From NCBI GenBank assembly GCA_004335635.1, contig QAXH01005595.1, forward strand, positions 1 through 44,886: 44,886 nucleotides of DNA. Direction: 5' to 3'. The translations under genes and the position numbers were made by a program. Under the pieces are notes generated by a model that was given only the letters and a program-made list of their open reading frames with translations, had not been told where the DNA came from and ran no database searches. The first letter of the stretch is position 1, and each line of letters opens with the position of its first letter. Source of the stretch: Chloromonas sp. AAM2 (lineage: Eukaryota; Chlorophyta; Chlorophyceae; Chlamydomonadales; Chlamydomonadaceae). Positions 34,101-43,800 of the stretch are shown here, one piece after another.

Positions 34101-37100
34101 TGCTTGCTATACATTGTAACAAGCCAAGCTAGGCAAGCCTATGGAGTTGAATGCTGCTCAACTAAGCCAAGGACGAGCTAAACTTGACTGCCACCATTTG
34201 GAACGGCCTCTATGCCATAACCAGCTGAGCGGGCCCGGTCGGATACCATGCAATCAGTGCTGTCAATAACACGCAGAGTTCCGTGCTCCATCTTACACCA
34301 ATGCCTATGCTAGCCATGTGCACCATGCTATCCACATGTACGGGCGATCCACGGAAGGACACAGCAGCTATTCATAAACCAATTATTTGAAACAGCGACC
34401 AATGACACAATGACCACCACCCACACACGGCTGACAATGCCGTGTTACAATCCCACCTTTTCCACGTCTGACGTGATCAGTTGCGCTGCCACCTTCGCAT
34501 ACGTCACACCCATGCTGCAGTTCTTCGGCCCGCCAGTGCCCGTGAAGAAACGGTCAGCCAGGGCCAAGGCTGCCTCTGTGCTGCCCGCCAGGACCAACCT
34601 GAGAGTGAGTGAGCAGGTGAGTGAGTGTGTGAGTGAGCGGGTGAGTCAGTGAGCGGGTGGGTGAGTGTGTGCATGAGTGTGTGAGTGAGTGAGTGAGTGA
34701 GCGGATGAGTGAGTCAGTGAGTGAGTCAGTCAGTCGGTGAACGAATCAGGGGCTTTTCACATCTTTATTGTCCGAAAAGTGGAACAGCAGATGGCTCATT
34801 CAGCTCACATACAACATTACCATACTCGCATTGCAACGACTACTGTATGATGACGCTGTCTTACTGTACATTGCGACCACACTGTACACAATGACCGACC
34901 ACACTGTAACAACGACCACACTGTATGATGACACTGTCTTACTGTACATTGATGATGGATAACTGCATGTTACTGCATGTGCAGAGTCCCCACCTGTGCA
35001 GCTCCGGGACCAGTCCGTCCGCAGCCAGGCGGGGCAGGGAGACGGGCAGGACGCCCGAGGCGCGCAGCGTGGTGAGAGTGAAGGACGCTTGGGCGGCCAC
35101 ACGCAGGCCTGAGGGCGAGCAAAGGGGCGGGGCGCAAGCTTCAAAAGCCCGAGCCAAAAACACTTCAAGCCAGACGTGCAAATAGTGTCAAAGACAAGGG
35201 ATCATGCCACTCTTTGATCACCATTTAGTTGTCTTAGTATTTACCTCAGCTGCAGTGCAAGTAATACAGTTGCGCTGGGCTGACATAAGCCCATGCGTGA
35301 AATGCTTCATGACAATGCTTTTCATGGCAAAGCCATCCACAGGTGATGCTGGTGCCGCTCTGACTGGTAACCCATGTATACATCCTTACTAATCTGCCTG
35401 ACTGGTCATGCTAACAGGTTGAACTTAAATGATCAGAATGTGACTGATTGTTGTTCGTATACCTGTAGCATGCCAACGGGCAGCCTGTGCATGCAGGGGC
35501 TCCGCGGGCGGTGACGGCTGCGGCGGCTGTGGAGCAGAGGTCTGCTGAATGACTACACCCTGAGCTGCAGCGGCACCTGATGCCACATCTCCTGCTGTGG
35601 TGCCTTGTGCTTCACTTTGCTGTGTTGCAGATGCAGTGCCCGCGGAGTCTGTGGTACTGCCTGACGATTCAATATCTGTTGCTGTGGTGCTGGCTGCTGC
35701 AACGCCATCATGAGACGTGATGTCTGCTGTTGCTGCTGAGGTGGCTGCTGTGGTACCCTCAGCTGTTGTTACGGCTGTTGCTGCTGCCGTAGCTGCAGCC
35801 GTGCTGTCCTGTGCCGGTCTTGTTTCTGATCCAGCGCCGCTGGCACCTTGCCCTGTACCAGTAGCTGCTGCTGTGTTGTCAGCGGGAGGGGCAGGGGGAG
35901 GCACAAGCCTGCGTGCTCGAGCCTGCAGAACATATGCCAGGAAAGCATCCGTGACTGCTTCCTGCTTGAAAGCTCTGGCTCAACGCAAAAGACGTTGAAA
36001 ACTTAGCATGCCAGTCATGCCATGGTGTGCAGCATAAGAGTATCTGTCGGATTCTTTACAATGTACGCTTCCTCCTGATGTCTGTGATTAAGAGCCTATC
36101 GTTTTCAAGTTTACCCTGGATTCCTCCCAAGTAAATGCCCACACCTGTAGCCTTGCTATGCCTGACTCACATAAATTGTGGATGGCAGGACGTCATTCAC
36201 CACCCCTGCCAGCTCCTTCAGCTGCTGTATGGCCCGAGTGACATTGCGCTGGGTTTCATTGCCGAATAGGGAAGACCTGGCGGACTCGAGCCTGCATTTC
36301 AAGACAATAGAGTCATTCATGTGCAGTGCACTAATGTGCAGTGACACGGGGAGGCAGTAGGATGGAGAAGTATGTCGTGGAAAATCAGGACAGGAGATCA
36401 GGCCAAAACTGTGATTCACCATCCATTCAGGTTGAATACAGACCTAGTCAGGTGTTCCGCTGCCCTTCTCAGTGTGTTCTGGTCTGCAAATGAGCCTTCC
36501 TTGCGATGGCCAGGCAACCCTGCTGATGATATGTGCGCTCCTGGGCTGATGCTACGGATTGAGAACAGTCATGAATATGCTGGTGCCACGACTAGAGTGG
36601 GTGGAATCTGATGCACCGTGACTCACATCAGAGTGAACTCTGTAGTGTTGAATGGGTCGGGTGGGAAGTCAGGTGGTGCCATAGTAGATGGTGGTGTGGT
36701 TGCTGATGTGGGCCCCCCCTTATCCTGCCCTGCTGCTGACGCCACGCTGCCATCAGCTTGCACTGCCACCAACGTATGTTGGTTGCCATCCTGCTCTGCA
36801 TTGAATTCTACAGCACCATCACTGTTTTCCGGTGCAGCCTCTGGCACGCTGTTGCTGCGTTCTGCTTCTGCAGCTGCTGCCATATCGGCAGCAATAGCTG
36901 CTGCTGCCTGTGCTGTCTCAGGATCTTGCTGATAATTCAGCTCAGCCATGCCAGCATCTGTTGGCTCTTCATGCTGCTGGCGTTGGTGCTGTAGGTGTTG
37001 GGTGGATGGATTGAGCGTAGTCCGGACAGCCTCAGCCTCAGCCTCAGCCTGTGCCTGTGATCCCATGCCTGGAACAGCATAGCATGACATCGTTATCAGG

Positions 37101-37409
37101 GCTCAACTACAGCCTTGCATGGGGAGAAGCGAAGACGGGGCTGGTGCCATCAGCAGAGAGTGCCTTGCTAGGCTTGCACAACTCACTTGTAGCCATTGCA
37201 ACCTCGTCATCGTTGTTGGAGCCTCCGTGCGGTTTAACCTGTGCCAATGCTTCCTGCAATCGGCCAATGCAGAACTTACGGACAGGGTGCGGATTTTCCG
37301 TTTGCCTTTCCAGGTTCTCACGGCACCTTGTCCAGCTTTGAGCATTCACCTGCTGCACTGCGTGGCCGACCAAGGTTATCAGGAGTAAGGCTGCCAGCGT
37401 CGCACGCAT
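28108..37409 (-). CDS. SEL1L/HRD3-like ER-associated degradation subunit
   Basis: Probable homologue of HRD3/SEL1L, the ER-lumen partner of the HRD1 ubiquitin ligase that delivers misfolded glycoproteins for degradation. Exons in transcript order: 37187-37409, 36627-37068, 36171-36291, 35463-35922, 34994-35108, 34457-34598, 33900-34030, 33387-33495, 33124-33152, 32472-32572, 31944-32105, 31260-31354, 30767-30863, 29808-29955, 28108-29128. All phases close, giving 1131 residues. The start ATG opens a signal peptide (ATLAALLLITLVGHAVQQVNA). Sel1 repeats run from about 455 to 880, e.g. NPEAQRRMAYRRLMGRGIEA, DALYNLGALCLNGLHVG, WRAAYQLATMYEEGVGV, AAVNAAWLLRQG and SEALYLLGWANQHGVG. One membrane segment lies at about 1007-1022 (ISFLLGGLVTVLML followed by RRR). 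Unusual features are a Gln/Ala-rich stretch (residues 75-221), an Ala/Thr/Ser-rich stretch (265-415) and a Cys/Gly-containing cytosolic tail of about 105 residues. The 29-nt exon at 33124-33152 is supported by the GDPYALFNLG repeat motif. Confidence 0.9.
30532..30572. repeat. Dispersed repeat related to 3841-3880
   Basis: Contains GCTGAGCAGTCCTCCCCGGA and matches 3841-3880 over about 40 bp with four mismatches. It lies in the intron between SEL1L-like exons 13 and 14. A shorter relative is at 33549-33580. Confidence 0.75.
30573..30596. repeat. (ACA)n microsatellite
   Basis: About seven ACA/CAA units directly after the dispersed repeat at 30532-30572, in a SEL1L-like intron. Confidence 0.9.
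34604..34740. repeat. GTGA/GAGT tetranucleotide-rich microsatellite
   Basis: Imperfect GTGA/GAGT units (GAGTGAGTGAG, GTGAGTCAGTGAGCGG and variants) over about 135 bp. They lie in the SEL1L-like intron just upstream, in transcript sense, of the acceptor of exon 34457-34598. On the sense strand the tract reads as a pyrimidine-rich TCAC repeat. Confidence 0.9.
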
Positions 37410-37878
37410 CCTCTTTGCTCGCGACCCTGAAATGGGCCCGGGCCCGGTCAATGGCCTTCAAAAGTTATCAGCATTCATTCAGCTGCAGCATCGACACCAT
37501 GCAGGCTGGCCGATGCTCCAGATTGTGTGACACATTTCAGCCCGGCCCGGAACGTAACTGCAAAACGTGCCAATGCCTGTTTTCGTGATGATCATCCCCT
37601 CGTTCATTTGCTTTAATGCTAGCCTTACTGCTTCGCATACCACTGAAGTACCCACCATGAGCGTGATGAGCGTACATGTTCCAAGTGCACAGTATTATCA
37701 GGGTATAGGTCCAGCTGCCTGGTCGCATCTGGCCAAGTGAAACAATGTTGGATGAGTCATTGGCGATGCAAACATAAGGCATTGGTAACTAGTGCCTGAA
37801 GTTGAAGCAAGCAGTATGCCTGCCAAGGTTACCGCGCATGCCACCACTGGCAGTGTTGTGAGATCACAAGGAAATGTG
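37410..37878. promoter_or_regulatory. Short divergent intergenic region (candidate bidirectional promoter)
   Basis: About 470 bp between the ATG of the - strand SEL1L-like gene (37409) and the preferred ATG of the + strand alpha-galactosidase (37879). It shortens to about 400 bp if the upstream in-frame ATG at 37816 is used. Both products enter the secretory pathway. No specific factor site was recognised. Confidence 0.5.
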
Positions 37879-40800
37879 ATGAAGAAGGCAGCTATCTTGC
37901 TGGCCTGCTTGGGAGCCATTCAAGTGCTCGGTCTGGACAATGGGGTTGGCAGGACGCCAGCCATGGGGTGAGTTTGCTGGTCATCCTTGCGTTGCTGACT
38001 AACATTGTTGAGTAACAGCACGGCGTTACAACAAGTCTTCACTGCATACGACAATGGATATCAGACAGGGGCAGCCCGATGGACCTGCATCACTAGGAAT
38101 GTCTGAATCGTGTACTGACTGCTACATTCGTACACCCGTGTTGTTTGATCTCTGTTGTAGTCCGCTGGACAGTCCAGTGCACTGGACAAAAACACCACCA
38201 TGTGCACTCCAGCTCTCAGTTTGTCCTGACTACAACCGTTGAGAGCAGCCATTGCACTGCAAGCCATGTCACCGCGTGCAGGTGGAATAGCTGGAACTAT
38301 TTCCGTTGCCAAATCAATGAGAGCCTTATACGAGAAGTAGCGGATGCCATGGTGACCAGTGGGCTCAGGTGAGGTATTAAAACACCATTAGTTCGAATAT
38401 CATCAGTCAATCCTTGATTCAAAACCATTGTGCCACTGCAGAGTGCTCGAGGTGGCAATCCTTGAGATAGAATAATCACAGCAGTGCAGACCTATTTGCC
38501 CAAGATGTGCCGATACATTGCAGCAGTGCATTGCTTAAGCCCAGGAAGTCTAAACCCAGTGTGATTGAATGCCATCTGCAGGGATGCCGGCTATGTTTAC
38601 GTCAACATTGATGACTGTGAGTCAAGAACTGGTACAGCGTGTAACGAGCTTTGCAGGAAGGGGAGAGGAGGGGCAGGAGGTTCTTTGCAGGCTAGCAGAC
38701 TTGTCAAGGATTGGGAGCGCTGGCACAATGCCGATGCTATGTTCACAGCCCGTGCTCTCTTGGCACAGCATGGGTATACTGTCAGTGTACTTGTGGCCTG
38801 CGTTGCCCGTACTGCAACTTCACAAAATCTTCTGTTCTGTGCTGTGTTAGGTCGCTAATCACAATCCCATGCTTCAGTGACAAGCGAATGCCTCTATCTG
38901 CAGGTTGGCAGGAGAAGCGTGGCGCAGACGGGCGCATCATGCCCTTTCAGGACAAGTTCCCCAGCGGCATGAAGGTAAGGCCACAGCATGAACCAGGCTC
39001 ACCACAGGCGTGAAAGAAAGATGTTTGCCAGTTCTGGGACAATTTGACGGGTTCATGTGCCCTGATGTATTGACTGATGGGACTGTTGTGTGGTGAGCGG
39101 CGGCTTGTGAAGGACAGTGCTCCAGAATTGTCCCAGACCCGTATCCCAGTATTGGCAGGCGACTACCAACATGCACCATCACCACCAGTCAATACCAGAT
39201 GACACTGGTCCATCACCACCTTTACACACATTACAACCAGTTACAATCCACAGGAACTGGCGTCCTGCCAGGAACTGGCAAACACCGTTTGTTTTTCTTT
39301 CTTTTCCCTTGTCGTGGTTTATCAAGTGAACATGACTACATCACAGAGCCTGCATGACCTGGGGCTGCGGTGAGACACGCGGCAGGCCCGCTAGCGCTCA
39401 GAGGTTTTGAGGGCATGCCCAGCTCTACCCAGTAATACAATATGCCGAAGCCTATTCTGAAGATCGCCTACTCTGGAGCGCTGAGCCGGGTGTGCTGCTC
39501 ATACGTGCTCATGAATGCCCTGGTCCCTGCTGCCTGCGCCAGGCCCTGGGCGACTACATCCACAGCAAGGGATTGAAGTTCGGCGTGTACAGCGACACTG
39601 GCAACAAGACCTGCGAGGGGTACCCCGGCAGCTGGGGGTACGAGAAGCTGGTGAGAGGGGGCAAGGAAGCGCGTGGGAGTAGGAAGGAAAAGCAGACGAA
39701 AATAAGGGGAGTCAGGCGGCAGGGGACTTGTCGCTGTGTCCAAGGCACATTGGCCAAAATAGTCAGTCGCACAAGATGAGAGTACTGGCCAGAGGTCACT
39801 GTGGACTTCCAGACATGTGGGCGAAGGAAGGTGTGCATTCCGTGTACAAGAGGAGCTAAGGGCGTGGGTTGCGGACGGATTCATGGCTTGAAGGCTGTGC
39901 TGCTTGCCTGGTGCAGGATGCGCAAACCTACGCTGACTGGGGGGTGGACTATCTTAAGTGAGTGTACGGGCTCGAGGGCGTGAACATAAAGAGGCGCAAG
40001 GATACAGCCAGCCACCTGCCAGCACCAGGGCGCCTGACACTTGTTGATACTTTTGATAAAGTCCAAAGCTGATACTTTTTGCCACCTGCCAGCACATTGT
40101 GATCGAATGATTGTGGTCCATGGATAGCAGTCCTAAGCTGATGCTTTTCGTGCAGCACGGTCTGCTCATGTTTTCCATGGCAATCGATCAATAACCAGCT
40201 TTCAGGTTGTTATGGCAACATATCAATCAACTATCAGGGGAAGTGCTGTCGAGCAGACAAAACTGCAAATCAGGTGCGCCTGAGCCAAACATGGACTGCA
40301 CCTGTGTAATGGCTGCTTATCTGCACCATTCCAGGCTTGACTAATCCAAAGACGAAACCAGTATAACCAGTTCATCCTTTCCTTGCATGACTCGGACCAT
40401 CTCAGTCAAATCCAGAGCCGGCTTTGCCTTGCAGGTTTGACTACTGTGGCATGGACAAGGCAAACGAACCAACTCAGGTGAGCAAGTCACATGTTGGCAT
40501 GGTGACTGGGCAGCCATTGCAAGGGCCAGTCTTGTTCAACTCAAACCGATGGGACGAACCTGGACAAGTTTGCTTGGTGTTATACGCATGGCACATCTGC
40601 CAGCAACCTTTGGACGTTGGCTGTCTGTTATCTATCTGCCTGTTGCAGGCGTCGTATGAGCGCATGCGCGACGCGCTGCTGTCCACCCATCGGCCCATCC
40701 TGTACTCCCTGTGCAGCTGGGGGGCGGGGCAGCCGTGGCTGTGGGGCAGCAAGGTAGGAGAACTGTGGGACATCAATGCAAAGCGTTCAAATCTCAGGGG

Positions 40801-43800
40801 ATGGCATCAGTGATGCAGAGTGCCAGGGAAGCCAGCAAAGGGCCGTGTGAGGTTCGTTGTGCAAAGATTCGTTTCTGTCTGTGCAAGATAAGCGGGTAAG
40901 GGGGCCTCATTGGGGCGGGACAGCGTGCAGCGTCACTCAACAACGTGCAGGGGTTGACATCAGCAGCAATGCAGAAGGCATGGGAAGCTGGGAAAGCAGC
41001 AGTATGAGGTGCTCCTGCCGCGCTATTGTCCATGTGAGTGGAGCCAAGGATTGGCCTGTGAAAGGAAGAAAGCAACTGTGATCCACAGTGTTGTCGACCA
41101 TGCCATGCAGGTGGGCAACTCATGGCGAGCTGGCATCGACACGTTCGCTGCGTGGGACGACGAGCAAGCTAAATGCCTCAAGTGAGCGGCTGGACGACAT
41201 TCAAGTAGATGTCAGCTGCCACCAGGCTCAGGCTTGGCTGGGCTGGCTGATGGCCACTCGTAGGTTCTTCCAATTCCGTTACCCCTTACACACTCGGATC
41301 ATTTTCTCTCTCTTTCTCTCTCTTTCTCTCAGTCAGTCAGTCAGTCAGTCAGTCAGTCAGTCAGTCAGTCAGTCAGTCAGTCAGTCAGTCAGTCAGTCAG
41401 TCAGTCAGTCAGTCAGTCAGTCAGTCAGTCAGTCAGTCAGTCAGTCAGTCAGTCACTCTCACCCCCTCATACGCAAACACGCACACTCCTGCCCTCTCTG
41501 CTCATTCACGACGTGTCAGGTTGCCCAGCTTTCTTCAGCCGGTCATGCGGGCCCTCAAAGCGGTGGAGGACTACCATCAACACGCAGGTCCAGGTGGGGC
41601 CACACTCATGAATAGCAACTGTTTGAATAGCAACTGTTTGAATAGCAATGTGTGCACAATGACATCTCAATGGCATGACGCCGAAAGGTGTTTGCTCGGC
41701 AAGGCCACACACAGACCTGTGAGATGCTAGGCAAAGGTGCTAGGAAAGGTGCTAGGCACGTACCAGTGTAGGCTTCTCTGAAGACGCATAATCAGGATCG
41801 TGTGACCAAGGATCGTTGCCAGTCAGTGAGGCGAAGCCTACATATCACTGCACAGGGCTTGATTGGTTAGTAGTGATGTGGTGGCTCACCACCAACAGTT
41901 CATGAGCCACGCAGGGAGGATGCGAGACAGCTCGCCCGCTGTCGTGCTGGGCCATTTATGGAGTGTGTTTGCCATTGACTGCAGGTGGCTTCAACGACCC
42001 AGACATGCTCGTGGTGGGTGTGACAGCCTGCAATGGTCTTGCTCTTCTACAGACCTAGCTGTTTGGCAGGCTTGGCTGTGCCGCTGGCAGGTCAGAACCT
42101 GAGGATTGTGTTTCCACGTGCCTAGCAGTGCAAACCTCCTATGTTAAAGTCTCAGTCCACGGCTGTGCTTGCGAATCAGAAGTGAGCATTGTATTTCAGT
42201 CATTGGTGGCGTTAGCAATTTCCGATTGTACCACGAAGAATCGCTTTTGTGCCCATGCCGCAATCGACGGCTCAGGCTAAGCTGCAAAAATACGGTACTG
42301 TGTTTCTTCTTGTTGATGATTGCTGAGGCAAGCCATGTCTGCCAATCAACAGTCACAATCTGTTGTGTTGGTTCAGGTGGGTCTGGACGGCATGTACCCG
42401 TATGGCATCGTCCAGGAGTGCCCGGAGCACGTCCAGGGCTGCAAGCCGGGGGACTACATCACAAGGGAGCGATGGGGAAAGGCAAGTCAAGCGTACACTG
42501 CTGGTACAGGGGATGTGCACAATCACCATGCGTGGGAGTTGGTATACGTCATGCCATGCGTGGGAGTGGGTATCTGTGGCCATTCTGGCTGGAGGGCAGC
42601 CGGTAAAGCCCAAGCAGCTAACCACTGACCAATTCCCCGCTCTGCATTCCACGGACAGCCTTAGTGGAGGCACCAAATCACGCTGCCAAACACCAACATG
42701 AGCTCTTTAGAAATCAATGTTTCCTTCGCTATGCATCGTTCAAGTGCACCATATGCATCAATGCCATCTGAGAGTATGTGTTACTACTGTGGGCCCAAGG
42801 TCGAACCAAGGTCGGGGTGCTTGCTTGGACTGATTGGTGTTGTCAGATGCACTCATTCCCAGCTTGCAGCCACATGCTACCAACATAGCCGCGCCAGTGT
42901 ACGTGTGAACCTCGTGCCTGCAGTGTCATCAAGCTGACTCCATACCTGCCTGCAGCCACATGGCACCACTTGGTCCCATCATAGCCGTACATCATGAGCC
43001 TGCCTGCAGGTGGGCGGCCTGACCGTCACAGAGCAGCGCACACACTTTGCCTTCTGGTGCCTCCTGGCCTCTCCTCTGATCCTGGGCAACGATCCAAGGC
43101 ACATGAGCCAGACCACCCTGTCCATCCTCACGGCCCCGGAGATAGTGGCCATCAGCCAGGACGCACTGGGCAAACAGGCGCGCAAGGTGCGCGGGCTGTA
43201 GCAGTCCAACCTGTGTGCCTCATATCGGCTGTTGTCTTCAAAACGTGCCAAGAGAGGGAAAACTGACAGAACTGAGGCTGGCAAGGCCAACTGCTTGGGG
43301 ATGTACAGAGCGTCTAAAAGGCGCTCAGTCTCATCCAGGCTCATCTCTTGCCAAAACAAAACGGTTGCAAGAGGCTGAGCTTGCGCACGCTGAGTGACTT
43401 GCCCACCCAGGTAAGGTTTGAGAGGCGCATGCCCATGAGGCACACAGGCGTGCTAAATGCAGCATGGGTGGAGTGGCTCATGGGCTATGAGGAAGGGCGG
43501 ACCAGCGTTTATTTCAATTGCGCTCCATCTCTTCTTGCAGTCTGCTCATTTGTGTAGCCCGGCACCAGCATGATGACGAGCACATCACACTGCCAACAAC
43601 AGAAGGAGACCGCCAATGCTGTCCCAGAATTCGTCTATCTGTACAGAAGAATAATTCGTCTACCTGAACAGAAAACAGGCTAATTTCACATCAGCGAGGA
43701 GGTTCACACATGCTTAAATGTTGACACACAAGAATTGTCCCAGAAATGGCAAACATATTTTTTTATATACTGTTTGACTTACTAGCGTTCTGTGCAAGGT

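Noticed and set aside
36627..37068. Separate gene for the Gln/Ala-rich segment
   Set aside because: It joins in phase both to the signal-peptide exon (37187-37409) and to the next exon (36171-36291), so it belongs to the SEL1L-like gene.
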